Assembly (NCBI GenBank): GCA_963772295.1
Contig: CAVYWO010000009.1
Span: 248,001-312,000, forward strand
Direction of reading: 5' to 3'
Length of the DNA stretch: 64,000 nucleotides
Origin: AP-15 sp963772295
GTDB taxonomy: Bacteria; Pseudomonadota; Alphaproteobacteria; ATCC43930; CGMCC-115725
Below the pieces are notes generated by a model. It saw nothing but the letters and a program-made list of their open reading frames with translations. It did not search any database and was not told the DNA's origin. Position 1 is the first letter of the stretch. Each line of letters opens with the position of its first letter. The position numbers and the translations under genes are program-made. This document shows positions 37,046 to 45,748 of the stretch, piece after piece.

Positions 37046-37330
37046 CCGTCTACTTGGACGCAAGCGCTCTTGTCCCACTCTTCACCGCAGATCTCTTTAC
37101 TGCCCGGACCGACGAATTTCTCCGGACGAGGCTGCCCGTACTGATTATTGTCAGTGATTTCGACGCCGCCGAATTTGCGTCTGCTGCTGCGGCGTCTCAA
37201 CCTCTGGTTGAGGACGCCCGACGCGGTGAATATCGCGATCGCACGACGGGTCCGCGCCGACCTGTTGATCTACGACGAGAAAATGGCGACCTGCGCGCGC
37301 ATGCTCGGGCTGTCGGTACTCCCGGCATAG
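37042..37330 (+). pseudogene. PIN-domain toxin remnant (VapC-like)
   Basis: GTG 37042 starts MTVYLDASALVPLFTADLFT, with the first PIN acidic residue, and RTRLPVLIIVSDFDAAEFAS. The frame then shifts near 37185 into LWLRTPDAVNIAIARRVRAD and LLIYDEKMATCARMLGLSVL, the PIN C-terminus with its later acidic residues, ending at 37330. The reconstruction is about 95 residues against about 135 for the family, so an internal deletion accompanies the frameshift. The 215 bases that follow to 37545 hold no supported gene. Confidence 0.75.
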
Positions 37331-37545
37331 ATCGGACCTCATCGTCGAGCCGGTCGGCGGTCATGCCCGGCGATCGTTTTGCCGCTCATCGCGGCGGACG
37401 CGGGCGGCCCCGGTCGCCTTGCCGCGTGCTCGACCCGCGACGCGCTTGACTTCGAACGAAAAGTGACGCGCCGCCGGACGTTAACGTGTTCCGTCGGCGG
37501 TGTCCGGGTCAAGCCTCGCCTCAGGAAATTCGCAGGGGTAGGAAG

Positions 37546-38715
37546 CTACCGCAGCCCGAGCCGCGCCGAGGCGATCTTGGCGCCATCGGCGAGGGCCGCG
37601 AGCTTGGCCCAGACGACATCCTCGGCGACCCGCCCCGACCCGGCCGAAGTGTCGAAGCCGCAATCGGTCCCGGCGATGACGCGCCGCGGGTCGCCGACGA
37701 CCTGCGCCACCCGTTCGATGCGGTCGGCGACGACTTCCGGGTGCTCGACGAAATTGGTCAGGCTGTCGACAACCCCGGCGACCAGGATCTGATCGGCGGC
37801 GAGCGGATGCTGTTCGAAGACGCGATATTCGTGCGCGTGCCGCGGGTTGGCGAATGGCAGGGAGAAGGCGCCGACGTTGGCTTGCTGCAGGATCGGCAAA
37901 ATCTCGGCCAACGGCACGTCGCAATCGTGCGGCCCCTCGTAGTTGCCCCAACAGACATGGAGCCGTACCTGGTCCGGCGGGATATTTTCGAGTGCCTTGT
38001 TGATCGTGGCGACGACCCGCCCGACGAAATCCAGGAACTCGCCGAGCGGCCGGTCCTGGTAGGAGAGATGGCGTTCGAGCGCCAGATCCGGGCAGTCGAG
38101 CTGCAACAGAAACCCCGCCTCGACGATCGCCGCGTATTCCTCGCGCAGCGCGGCGCCGATCGCGGCGAGGTAGGCTTCCTCGGTCTCGTAATATTCGTTC
38201 TTCATCGCGGCGGCGATGATGCCCGGCGAGGGGGCGGTGACGAACGTCTCGGCGAAGTGGGCGCCGGCGGCAGCGAGGGCGGCGCGGAAATCGGCGCATT
38301 CGGCATCGACCGCGCCACGGCCCAAGTACCGAAGTTCTTCGACCGCCTTGGGCGGCCCCATGTTGCTGACCGCTTCGCGCATCGCGAGCTGTTCTTCCAT
38401 GATCCGCCGAAACACCGGATAGCGCAGGGCATCGGCCCGGATGCGGCGCTGCCAAGAGCCGCCGAACCCGCTGATCCGATGTTGGATGTGCAGGAAGAAG
38501 CCTTCGCGCTGCTGCTCGCCGTTGTTGGCGATGTCGACGCCCGACGTCGTCTGCCGGCGAACGATATTGCGCAGCGCCGCCTGTCCGAGCCGTTCGAGCT
38601 CCGTCGGATCGACCAATTCGCCGCACGCCCGCCGCAGGTAGAGCCGGGTCAGCTCGGCCGGGCGCGGCAGGCTGCCGGTATGGGTCGTCAGGATCCGCTT
38701 TTCGCTGCGGCGCAT
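37546..38715 (-). CDS. MetE-like methionine synthase II family protein (second copy)
   Basis: A 389-residue stand-alone barrel: ILTTHTGSLPRPAELTRLYL, FLLQLDCPDLALERHLSYQD, LHVCWGNYEGPHDCDVPLAE and AGTDCGFDTSAGSGRVAEDV, with likely zinc-binding His and Cys residues. The CWGNYEGPH form belongs to the branch related to epoxyalkane/coenzyme M-type transferases, so the substrate may not be homocysteine. It is only distantly related to the copy at 19024-20064. A decayed fragment closest to this gene lies at 27090-27268. Confidence 0.87.
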   Translation of the reverse strand: MRRSEKRILTTHTGSLPRPAELTRLYLRRACGELVDPTELERLGQAALRNIVRRQTTSGVDIANNGEQQREGFFLHIQHRISGFGGSWQRRIRADALRYPVFRRIMEEQLAMREAVSNMGPPKAVEELRYLGRGAVDAECADFRAALAAAGAHFAETFVTAPSPGIIAAAMKNEYYETEEAYLAAIGAALREEYAAIVEAGFLLQLDCPDLALERHLSYQDRPLGEFLDFVGRVVATINKALENIPPDQVRLHVCWGNYEGPHDCDVPLAEILPILQQANVGAFSLPFANPRHAHEYRVFEQHPLAADQILVAGVVDSLTNFVEHPEVVADRIERVAQVVGDPRRVIAGTDCGFDTSAGSGRVAEDVVWAKLAALADGAKIASARLGLR

Positions 38716-38851
38716 CGTCGCTCCTTATCGATCGATTGCTTAGTTTTGCTCGCCTCTCGCGAGCGCTGCCGTACGCCGGCCGCGTGGCGGCGACAAAGCC
38801 GCTTGCCGGCGGGCTACCGCCACCGTAGCTTAACGCCTTTGGCGCAACAAC

Positions 38852-38866
38852 TGAAAGGAGGTGATC
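38852..38866 (+). promoter_or_regulatory. Extended Shine-Dalgarno fully complementary to the 16S rRNA 3' end
   Basis: TGAAAGGAGGTGATC lies directly upstream of GTG 38869 and is complementary to the 16S anti-Shine-Dalgarno tail (GATCACCTCCTTTC) over its whole length. Ordinary genes in this window use only four to six bases. So long a match near a 23-codon ORF suggests very strong ribosome capture or a regulatory role. Confidence 0.7.
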
Positions 38867-38868
38867 CT

Positions 38869-38940
38869 GTGTCTAGCCATCAACCGCGGTCGTCCGCTGC
38901 CGTGACCAGGATCCCCGCTTCGGTGGAGGTCCGCGCCTGA
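38869..38940 (+). CDS. Small 23-residue ORF with an extreme ribosome-binding site
   Basis: GTG 38869 to TGA 38938-38940 encodes VSSHQPRSSAAVTRIPASVE-VRA. The extended Shine-Dalgarno just upstream and a terminator-like hairpin 48 bases downstream make it a self-contained expression unit between the divergently placed MetE-like gene and the convergent Tim44-like gene. The peptide is basic, serine-rich, has no membrane segment, and is not one I recognise. It could be a small protein, a leader peptide or a ribosome-binding RNA. Confidence 0.5.
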   Translation: MSSHQPRSSAAVTRIPASVEVRA

Positions 38941-38987
38941 TCCGAGGCGACGGCTCGCGGCCGCGATCGGCCGCCGGTGTTCGGCGG

Positions 38988-39020
38988 AAGGGCCGTCCCT
39001 CGGGGCGGCCCTTCTCGCTT
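38988..39020 (+). terminator. Rho-independent-like hairpin
   Basis: AAGGGCCG (38988-38995) pairs perfectly with CGGCCCTT (39006-39013) around a ten-base loop, followed by CTCGCTTT. The stem is strong and the T-run short, as is usual in high-GC genomes. It ends the small-ORF unit and may also serve the convergent Tim44-like gene. Confidence 0.55.
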
Positions 39021-39048
39021 TGCGGCCCGGATCATTGCGAGCCCGGGA

Positions 39049-39918
39049 TCAGACCTGCTGGATCGCCGAAAGCAGCCAGGTTCCGCCGCGGCGACGGACG
39101 AAGGTCCACATCTCTTCCGCCTCGACCGGTGCGCGCGGATCGCCATCGGCGACGAAATCGCCTTGATCCGGCGCCCTGCCCAGTTCGACGACGTAATCGA
39201 CGGCGCGCCAACACAACAAGGCGGTGGCGAATTGCCGGTCGCCCTCGTCCCAGCTCTCGATCAGCTCCCCTTTGAGAAGCTTGACGCCGGAAACGATGTT
39301 CTGCAGGCCGCGGCTGGCGTTGCGGCTGAGCTCTTGGGAAAACCAGCGCAGCATCTCCGCCGTCATGAGTGGGCGCAGCCGCCCCAGATCGGCCGCACTC
39401 CACGCCTCCTGCACCCGGGCATGGATCTGTTGGAATTGGTAAAGGTCGGCGTCCGGCAGATTGATGTCGCGGCCCCCGTCTCGCGGCAGCGGGACCGTCG
39501 CCGCTCCCGCCGAGCGCGGCATCGGCATCGTCCCGCCGGGCGGCCCGGCAGGCGAGAACATGCGGCGCAACAGCCGTACAATTAGCCAGATCGCCAAACC
39601 GAGCAGCAGAAGTCGCAGCAAGCCGCCGATCCCGAACCCGGCGTGCCCGAACAACCAGGAACCGAAGAGCCCGCCGGCGAGCCCGGTGAGAAACGGATGC
39701 CGCTGGAAGAAGCTGCCGAGACCCGGCGCGCTCGCATTAAAGCCGCCGGAGGGCCGCGACCACGAAGGGTAGCTGCGCAAGCCCCGGCTACCGACGCTGG
39801 ATGGATTGCTGCCGTAAGCGGCGCCGGCCCGCGCCTCGGCGAGGGCCGGCGCCAGGACGAGGCCGACGCACCATAAAACCGCCAGAAATTGGCGCCAATT
39901 CGGCCGCCGGATCGTCAT
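39049..39918 (-). CDS. Tim44-like domain membrane protein
   Basis: The 289-residue protein has a signal-anchor (MTIRRPNWRQFLAVLWCVGL), a glycine/serine-rich linker, two hydrophobic segments near residues 75-125 (LTGLAGGLFGSWLFGHAGFG, LLRLLLLGLAIWLIVRLL) and a C-terminal Tim44/Mba1-like domain (ADLGRLRPLMTAEMLRWFSQ to WTFVRRRGGTWLLSAIQQV). Bacterial Tim44-like proteins are inner-membrane proteins of uncertain role. ATG 39918 is chosen since the upstream extension to 40065 lacks family character. It is divergent from the Hsp20 gene. Confidence 0.85.
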   Translation of the reverse strand: MTIRRPNWRQFLAVLWCVGLVLAPALAEARAGAAYGSNPSSVGSRGLRSYPSWSRPSGGFNASAPGLGSFFQRHPFLTGLAGGLFGSWLFGHAGFGIGGLLRLLLLGLAIWLIVRLLRRMFSPAGPPGGTMPMPRSAGAATVPLPRDGGRDINLPDADLYQFQQIHARVQEAWSAADLGRLRPLMTAEMLRWFSQELSRNASRGLQNIVSGVKLLKGELIESWDEGDRQFATALLCWRAVDYVVELGRAPDQGDFVADGDPRAPVEAEEMWTFVRRRGGTWLLSAIQQV

Positions 39919-40127
39919 CGCTCGGGCTCGCTCTCTTTGCCGCGAAAAGCGGGACCGATTGGATATGGGGAGGGTCGACCGCGGCGAAAACGCGAAACGC
40001 CGCGCGATCCGCGGGCGCGCGCTTGATTCCGCGGCGATCCTCGCTAAATAGCGGGCGATACACAAAGCGCGGGCGCCGCGGATGGGCCCGGCTCGTCTCT
40101 CTCGCTCGGCGCCGAGGAGAAGGAGGC

Positions 40128-40607
40128 ATGTCCCGATTATCGCTTTTCAATTCGCCCCTTTTGCTCGGCTTCGATCAGGTCGAGCGGGCGCTCGACCGGG
40201 TCAGCAAGGTCTCGAGCGACGGTTATCCCCCCTATAACATCGAACAGATCGGCGCCGACGCGTTGCGGATCACCTTGGCGGTGGCCGGATTCAACTCGGG
40301 CGATTTGAGCATTACGGTCGAAGACAACCAGCTGGTGGTTCACGGCAAGCAGTCGGACGACGCGCAGCGGGTCTACTTGCATCGCGGCATCGCCGCGCGC
40401 CAGTTTCAGCGCTCCTTTGTGTTGGCGGACGGGATCGACGTGCGCGGCGCTTGGCTTGACAATGGCCTTCTTCACATCGACCTGGTCCGACCGGAGGTCG
40501 AGACCCGGGTGCGCACCGTCGCCATCAGAACGAGCGGCGCCATCCGTGCCGAGCCGGAGGGCGAAGCGGTAGCCTCAACCCGGCGCGCATCCCAGGTCTC
40601 GCGATGA
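40128..40607 (+). CDS. Hsp20 family small heat shock protein
   Basis: A 159-residue alpha-crystallin protein: FDQVERALDRVSKVSSDGYP and PYNIEQIGADALRITLAVAG match the class A IbpA-type N-terminus, then FNSGDLSITVEDNQLVVHGK and GIAARQFQRSFVLADGIDVR, with GLLHIDLVRPE near the end. It holds unfolded proteins as an oligomer. An AAGGAGGC precedes ATG 40128. A DUF1150 gene follows, a pairing typical of Alphaproteobacteria. No ROSE-type thermometer was identified in the leader, though it was not folded. Confidence 0.92.
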   Translation: MSRLSLFNSPLLLGFDQVERALDRVSKVSSDGYPPYNIEQIGADALRITLAVAGFNSGDLSITVEDNQLVVHGKQSDDAQRVYLHRGIAARQFQRSFVLADGIDVRGAWLDNGLLHIDLVRPEVETRVRTVAIRTSGAIRAEPEGEAVASTRRASQVSR

Positions 40608-40723
40608 TCTTCTAAAGCAACGCGGGAGGTCCTCTGTCGGACCAGCCACGCAACGAGTTCGGGGTGCGACCGAGCCGCCGGATCGAAATCAGCCGTCGGC
40701 ACCGCACCAACTGGAGTAACAAA

Positions 40724-40939
40724 GTGCACGAGATCGGACGAATTCGTCACATGTCGACGCAGGAATTGGCATTCTTCGGAATCCAAGACATCGCCTACGT
40801 CAAGCGCGTCGAGATCAACGGCACCGTCGCCTATGCGATACATGCCGCCGATGGGACCCAGATCGCCGTGCTCCCCGACCGCAGCGTCGCCTTCGCCGCG
40901 TTGCGTCAGCATGATCTCGAGCCGCTGAGCGTCCACTGA
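40724..40939 (+). CDS. DUF1150 family protein
   Basis: A 71-residue protein ending in the hallmark YAIHAADGTQIAVLPDRSVA and FAALRQHDLEPLSVH, preceded by TQELAFFGIQDIAYVKRVEI. DUF1150 is essentially restricted to Alphaproteobacteria and usually lies beside hsp20, so it may act in heat-shock protein homeostasis; its function is unknown. GTG 40724 has a GGAG ten bases upstream; ATG 40751 and GTG 40664 are alternatives. Confidence 0.82.
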   Translation: MHEIGRIRHMSTQELAFFGIQDIAYVKRVEINGTVAYAIHAADGTQIAVLPDRSVAFAALRQHDLEPLSVH

Positions 40940-40960
40940 GGGCGGGCCAAGATCCCCCGC

Positions 40961-41425
40961 TCAGGCGGCGTCCCTGGGGCTGCGGTCGGTGAGCAGCGCA
41001 TAGAGCGCATCGGAGGTGTCGGTACCGCGCAACTTTTCGCACATCGTTCGATCGCGCAACAGCCTGGAGACGAGCGCGAGCGCCTTGAGATGATCGGCCC
41101 CGGCATTATCCGGCGCCAACAGCAAAAAGATCAGGTCGACCGGCTGATCGTCGATCGCGTCGAACGGGATTGGCCGTTCGAGCCGGGCGAACATGCCGCA
41201 GAGTGCCGGGAGGCCGGCGAGCTTGCCGTGCGGAATTCCGATCCCCATTCCGATCCCGGTCGTACCGAGCCGCTCACGCTCGATCAGAACATCGTATATC
41301 GACCGCTCGGGCACCCCGGTCACGGCCGAGGCCCGCTTCGCGAGTTCTTGCAAGGCCTGCTTCTTGTTGGCGGCGCGCAACTGCGCGATCACGCTTTTTG
41401 GGGTTATGAGATCGGCGATTTCCAT
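40961..41425 (-). CDS. ptsN: Nitrogen-PTS EIIA protein PtsN
   Basis: The 154-residue protein starts MEIADLITPKSVIAQLRAAN and contains MGIGIPHGKLAGLPALCGMF, where the histidine of IPHGK is the phosphorylation site, then DAIDDQPVDLIFLLLAPDNA. It receives phosphate from the Ptsp-NPr chain and regulates potassium, nitrogen and carbon functions. ATG 41425 fits the family start; GTG 41437 is an upstream option. It closes the rpoN-hpf-ptsN run conserved across Proteobacteria. Confidence 0.93.
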   Translation of the reverse strand: MEIADLITPKSVIAQLRAANKKQALQELAKRASAVTGVPERSIYDVLIERERLGTTGIGMGIGIPHGKLAGLPALCGMFARLERPIPFDAIDDQPVDLIFLLLAPDNAGADHLKALALVSRLLRDRTMCEKLRGTDTSDALYALLTDRSPRDAA

Positions 41426-41530
41426 GACACCGCTCACCCCGCCTGCGTTGAGGCGTCGGCTGGCCGCATGGCGGTCCGCGCCCGCGGAGCGCGCCGAGCA
41501 GAAGGTCGCACCATCGGGGGTATGCCGCGC

Positions 41531-42139
41531 TCAGGCGTGGTGCGGGGCCGCCCGTGGGGTCGGATCGAGATCGGGGTCGATCCAGCCGATATTGCCGTCC
41601 GAGCGGCGATAGACGGCGTTGATCTCACCGCAGCGATTGCGAAACAGCAGCACCGGCGCGTTGGCGAGATCCATCCGCTTCACCGCCTCGCTGACGGTCA
41701 GGCTGGGCAGCTCGCTGATCATCTCGGCAACAACCGCCGGCCCGTCGCCCTCTTGTCTCGCTTCCGGCTCGGTGTCCTCGGCGATCGGCGAGAGCGCGTC
41801 GGGCTGCGCCCATTCACCCGCCTCGCCTCCGTCGCGGGCGCGGGCGTGATGTGCGCGCAACCGGCGTTTGTGGCGCCGCAACTGCTTTGCGATCCGCTCG
41901 GCCGCGGCATCGAAGGCGCCGCCGCTACCGGGCGCCGTCGCGCCGGCATTAACGATGATTCCGCGCCCGATGCGCAGGGAAATTTCGGTCCGAAACAGGT
42001 GCGCTTCCTTGGTGACGACGACATGAGCTTCAACGGCCGTCTTGAAATACTTTTCGAGGATCGCGCCAAGACTGGCATCGACGTGACTGCGCAACGCTTC
42101 GCCGAGTTCGACCTGCTTGCCCGTGATGGTAAGTTGCAT
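41531..42139 (-). CDS. hpf: Long-form ribosome hibernation promoting factor
   Basis: A 202-residue protein: MQLTITGKQVELGEALRSHV begins the S30AE/YfiA domain (about 1-105, with LRRHKRRLRAHH at its end), and after a linker comes the C-terminal dimerisation domain PSLTVSEAVKRMDLANAPVL and LLFRNRCGEINAVYRRSDGN. Long HPF alone forms inactive 100S ribosome dimers in starvation. ATG 42139 is taken because homology starts exactly there. It lies between rpoN and ptsN in the standard order. Confidence 0.93.
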   Translation of the reverse strand: MQLTITGKQVELGEALRSHVDASLGAILEKYFKTAVEAHVVVTKEAHLFRTEISLRIGRGIIVNAGATAPGSGGAFDAAAERIAKQLRRHKRRLRAHHARARDGGEAGEWAQPDALSPIAEDTEPEARQEGDGPAVVAEMISELPSLTVSEAVKRMDLANAPVLLFRNRCGEINAVYRRSDGNIGWIDPDLDPTPRAAPHHA

Positions 42140-42263
42140 AAAGCCCCCTCCCATTGGGGCCGGGCCGCGAGTGAGCCTGGCGCGACCACAATTGGGAACC
42201 CGTTGAAGAGCGGTCAAGCGCCGCAGGCTCGGCGACCTCGGGTTGCCGCATCAAGGCGGCGCC

Positions 42264-43758
42264 TCAGAGTTCGAGCAGCTTCTCCCGCCGCCGCAGGACC
42301 GATGACGGGATCCGCATCGCCTCGCGGTACTTCGCCACCGTGCGGCGGGCAATGTCGACGCCCTCGCCGCGCAGCAATTCGACGATCCGTTCATCCGACA
42401 GCGTGCCGGCGGCCGGCTCGCTCTGGATCAGACAACGGATGCGATCGCGTACCGCCTCTGCCGAGTGCGCATCGCCGCCCGACGATGCCGGGATCGCCGA
42501 CGTGAAGAAATATTTCAGCGCGTAAAGCCCGCGCGGCGTCGCCATGTATTTATTGCTGGTCACTCGACTGACCGTGCTTTCATGCATGCCGATGGCGTCG
42601 GCGACGTCGCGCAAGACCAGCGGGCGCAAGGCCGGAACCCCGCGGCGAAAAAACGCCCCCTGCTGACGCACGATCTCGGCGGCGACCTTCAGGATCGTGG
42701 TGGCCCTCTGGTGCAGTGACTTGACCAGCCAATTCGCGGCCTGCAAACGCTCGCTCAGATAATCCTTTTCGGCGCTGCTGAGCATCGCCCGGCGTACCGT
42801 TGCAAGATATCGGTTGTTGACGAGTACCCGGGGCAGCGTCTCGTTGTTGAGCTCCAAAGCCCAGCCGCCCTCCGCCAGCGCCCGCATGATGATGTCGGGA
42901 ATTACCGGAGGCGCGAGCGGCGGATCGAAAACGAGACCGGGCCGCGGATCGAGCGATCTGATCTCGGCGATCATGTCCGCGATATCCTCGGCGTCGACCC
43001 GGCATAGACGCATCAGCGCGGTGATGTTGCGAGCCGCCAATAGCGGCAGGTTTGTCAGCAGCGCTTGCATCGCCGGATCGAGCCGATTGCGCTCGCGCAG
43101 CTGCAGGGCCAGACATTCGGCAAGGTCGCGGGCAAAGATGCCGGCTGGATCGAATTGTTGGATTTGGGCCAGAACTTTTTCAATCCGCGCGAGATCGCAA
43201 CCGAGGCTTTGGACGATCGGGTCGACGCTCCCCGTCAGATAGCCCGCTTCGTCGAGCAGGTCGAGCAGATGCTGCGCGATCACCCGGTCTCCCGGATCGG
43301 CGAGATCGGTGCCGATCTGCTCAAGCACGTGCTCGCGCAGCGTGCGCGGCCGCCAAGCGGCTTGCTCGACCGCGATCCGATTTGCGGCGCCGACCGTCCG
43401 GCCGCGGTCCGCCCAGAGCCGGTGACTCGCCGCCAAAATCGGCCGAACCGTCGCCCTCCTCGCCCGATAACGCTCGCCAGTTTTCGCCGAACTCGGGCGT
43501 CAAACCGGCGGCCCCGTCCTCAGGCGCTGGTGCGCCCGAGGGCTCGGCGCCGTTCGCCAGGCGATCGAGCGCGGGCTCCCCTACCCGGTGCTCCCGCAGT
43601 TCAAGCAATGGGTTCTGCTGGACCTCGGAATCGACAAGATCGCTCAACTCGAGGTTGGACAGCTGCAACATCTTGATCGCCTGCTGCAGTTGCGGCGTCA
43701 TCACCAGGGTCGGCGACTGGCGAAGCTCGAGGCGCTGTGAAAAACCGATCCTGTTCAC
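42264..43758 (-). CDS. rpoN: RNA polymerase sigma-54 factor, frameshifted
   Basis: Region I is clear (MNRIGFSQRLELRQSPTLVM, TPQLQQAIKMLQLSNLELSD), then an acidic region II. The core-binding and DNA-binding parts follow in another frame: FDPAGIFARDLAECLALQLR, LRDVADAIGMHESTVSRVTS with the HTH, and the RpoN box ARRTVAKYREAMRIPSS. The frame change lies near 43412 between ADFGGESPALG and ADRGRTVGAANR, in the poorly conserved linker. All functional regions are intact and the gene is in its normal place, so a sequencing indel is the simplest explanation. A sigma-54 needs activator ATPases, not seen here. Confidence 0.88.
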
Positions 43759-43781
43759 GATCTCGCTCCGTCCGGAGCGAC

Positions 43782-44609
43782 TTATAGGCTAAAGCGGTCG
43801 CCGAGGAAAACGCGTCTGACATCGACATCGGCGACGATGTCGGCTGGCGTCCCCTGCATCAGCACCTGGCCTTCGTGCAGGATATAGGCGCGATCGACGA
43901 TCTCAAGGGTCTCGCGCACGTTGTGGTCGGTGATCAATACCCCGATGCCCCGGTCCTTCAGATGCCCGACGAGATCGCGGATGTCGCCGACTGCGATCGG
44001 ATCGATGCCGGCCAAAGGTTCATCGAGCAGGATGAAGTGCGGCTGGTTGGCGAGCGCTCGGGCGATTTCGCAGCGGCGGCGCTCGCCGCCGGACAGCGCC
44101 ATCGCCTGCGTTCGCCGCAGATGGGTGATCGAGAATTCGGCGAGCAGGGCGTCGAGCATGGCATCGCGCAAATCGGGCTTCGGTTCTGCGATCTCGAGGA
44201 TCGCACGGATATTTTGTTCGACCGTCAGGCCGCGGAAGATCGACGCCTCTTGCGGCAGATAGCCGATACCCAGGCGGGCCCGGCGGTACATCGGCAAATC
44301 GGTGATATCGCGTCCATCCAAGCTGACGACGCCGGTATCGGCGGCGATCAGGCCAGTGATGATGTAAAAGCAGGTGGTCTTGCCCGCCCCGTTGGGCCCG
44401 AGCAATCCGACCACCTCGCCGCGTTCTACCGAGACGTCGACGCCGCGCAGCACGGGGCGCCGCTTGAAGCTCTTTCCCAATCCCTGGCCCCGGAGCCCGC
44501 GCCCCGGCAGGCCGCGGCCGGGCCGGGGGGCGTTGTCGGCGACGAGCCGGGGCCAGCTCCGCGCGGCGCCGCCGACCGCGGCACGATCGGAAGCCAGCCG
44601 CGCCGTCAC
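43782..44609 (-). CDS. lptB: Lipopolysaccharide export ABC ATPase LptB
   Basis: A 275-residue ATPase with Walker A LLGPNGAGKTTCFYIITGLI, Q-loop GYLPQEASIFRGLTVEQNI, signature LSGGERRRCEIARAL, Walker B FILLDEPLAGIDP and switch histidine in LITDHNVRETL. It powers LptFG extraction of LPS from the inner membrane. The first 45 residues are an Arg/Pro-rich extension (GLPGRGLRGQGLGKSF) not found in all members. The start overlaps the lptA stop by four bases. Confidence 0.95.
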   Translation of the reverse strand: MTARLASDRAAVGGAARSWPRLVADNAPRPGRGLPGRGLRGQGLGKSFKRRPVLRGVDVSVERGEVVGLLGPNGAGKTTCFYIITGLIAADTGVVSLDGRDITDLPMYRRARLGIGYLPQEASIFRGLTVEQNIRAILEIAEPKPDLRDAMLDALLAEFSITHLRRTQAMALSGGERRRCEIARALANQPHFILLDEPLAGIDPIAVGDIRDLVGHLKDRGIGVLITDHNVRETLEIVDRAYILHEGQVLMQGTPADIVADVDVRRVFLGDRFSL

Positions 44610-45748
44610 GGTCTCTTCACATTTCGGTCGACGTTTTTTCCGGGGACGCCGGCGCCGGATGATTGGCGCGCGTCCTGACGCACGAAGATGCCTTCGACCC
44701 GCGGCGTCGGCTGACCGGGTGCCGCGGCCAAGGTCATCATGCGGCTGACATTGGTGTTGAGGTCGACGACGGCATATTGGCCGCGGATGACGTTTTGGCC
44801 GCGAGTGATCGTAACATGGCGGAGCAAGGTGACGATCCCCTTGATCGCATCATAAACGCCGAAGTCGCCGCGGCCGATATCGGTCGGCGTCGAGACCACG
44901 ACGTGGCCCTGCGCATCGATCCGGCTGATCCGTGAATTTTCGGCCTCGGCCGCCGTCGGCGGCGGCTTGGTCGCCGGCGCGGCCGATCGCGTGCCCGCTG
45001 CGCCCGCCACCGGCTTTGCCGCTGCCGGCTTCGCCGCGTCGGGCGGCTTGGTCGCCGGCGCGGCCGATCGCGTGCCCGCTGCGCCCGCCACCGGCTTTGC
45101 CGCTGCCGGCTTCGCCGCGTCGGGCGGCTTGTCTTTGATCATATGGGCGGTCAGCACGTCCGCGCGGATCCGCCGGTCGCCCCTGACCGCGATGGCATCG
45201 CCGCGGGCAACGGCGACCTGCTGCTGGTCATACCATTCGAACCTGTCGCGCGCCGTCACCACGTCGGTCGCGGTCGTCATACGCAGGTTCTTGCCGATAA
45301 CAACGGCGATCTCTTGCGCGACGTCATAGACGGCCTGATCGCCGATCACGCTATTGGCGCCGTTGCTGATGACGACATGACCGTCAGCGTCGACGCGATA
45401 GACCTCGTTTCCGCCCACATCGTTCGCGGCCTGAGCTCCCTTTGCCGGGCGATAATGCGCGGTCAGCGTGTCGGCCCGGACCTGGGTTGCCCCGCGCGTC
45501 GCCACGGCATTGCCGCGAGCGACGTAGACCTGCGCTTGTTTCTGCCATTCGATGCCGGTATCGGCGGTCACCGCGATCGGCCGATCATCGGCCGGGGCGC
45601 CGGTATCTGCCGCGTGCACCGGCAACCACCGCAGCGGCAACAAAAAAGCCGCCAAAAGACCGATCAGCGCACGGCCTCGGCGCGAACCGGCGATCAGGCG
45701 CAGGGGTGTCGCCGCGGCGCGATCGCAGGCGCTAGCTTCATCCGCCAT
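44606..45748 (-). CDS. lptA: LptA/OstA-like periplasmic LPS transport protein
   Basis: A 380-residue protein with a signal peptide (GLLAAFLLPLRWLPVHAADT) and two OstA-type beta-jellyroll segments: VTADTGIEWQKQAQVYVARG with ATRGATQVRADTLTAHYRPA, and RFEWYDQQQVAVARGDAIAV with RADVLTAHMIKD. It bridges LPS from LptC to the outer membrane LptD. A Pro/Ala/Lys-rich insert with a perfect 27-residue duplication separates it from the last strands (NVIRGQYAVVDLNTNVSRMM). It is about twice the length of E. coli LptA, as is common in Alphaproteobacteria. Confidence 0.9.
   Translation of the reverse strand: MADEASACDRAAATPLRLIAGSRRGRALIGLLAAFLLPLRWLPVHAADTGAPADDRPIAVTADTGIEWQKQAQVYVARGNAVATRGATQVRADTLTAHYRPAKGAQAANDVGGNEVYRVDADGHVVISNGANSVIGDQAVYDVAQEIAVVIGKNLRMTTATDVVTARDRFEWYDQQQVAVARGDAIAVRGDRRIRADVLTAHMIKDKPPDAAKPAAAKPVAGAAGTRSAAPATKPPDAAKPAAAKPVAGAAGTRSAAPATKPPPTAAEAENSRISRIDAQGHVVVSTPTDIGRGDFGVYDAIKGIVTLLRHVTITRGQNVIRGQYAVVDLNTNVSRMMTLAAAPGQPTPRVEGIFVRQDARQSSGAGVPGKNVDRNVKRP
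44961..45122 (-). repeat. Perfect 81-base tandem duplication within lptA
   Basis: Bases 44961-45041 and 45042-45122 are identical and in frame; a further GGCGGCTTG at 45123-45131 begins a third unit. Each copy encodes 27 residues of a linker of the type KPPDAAKPAAAKPVAGAAGT. No substitution separates the copies, so the event is recent or homogenised. Confidence 0.9.
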
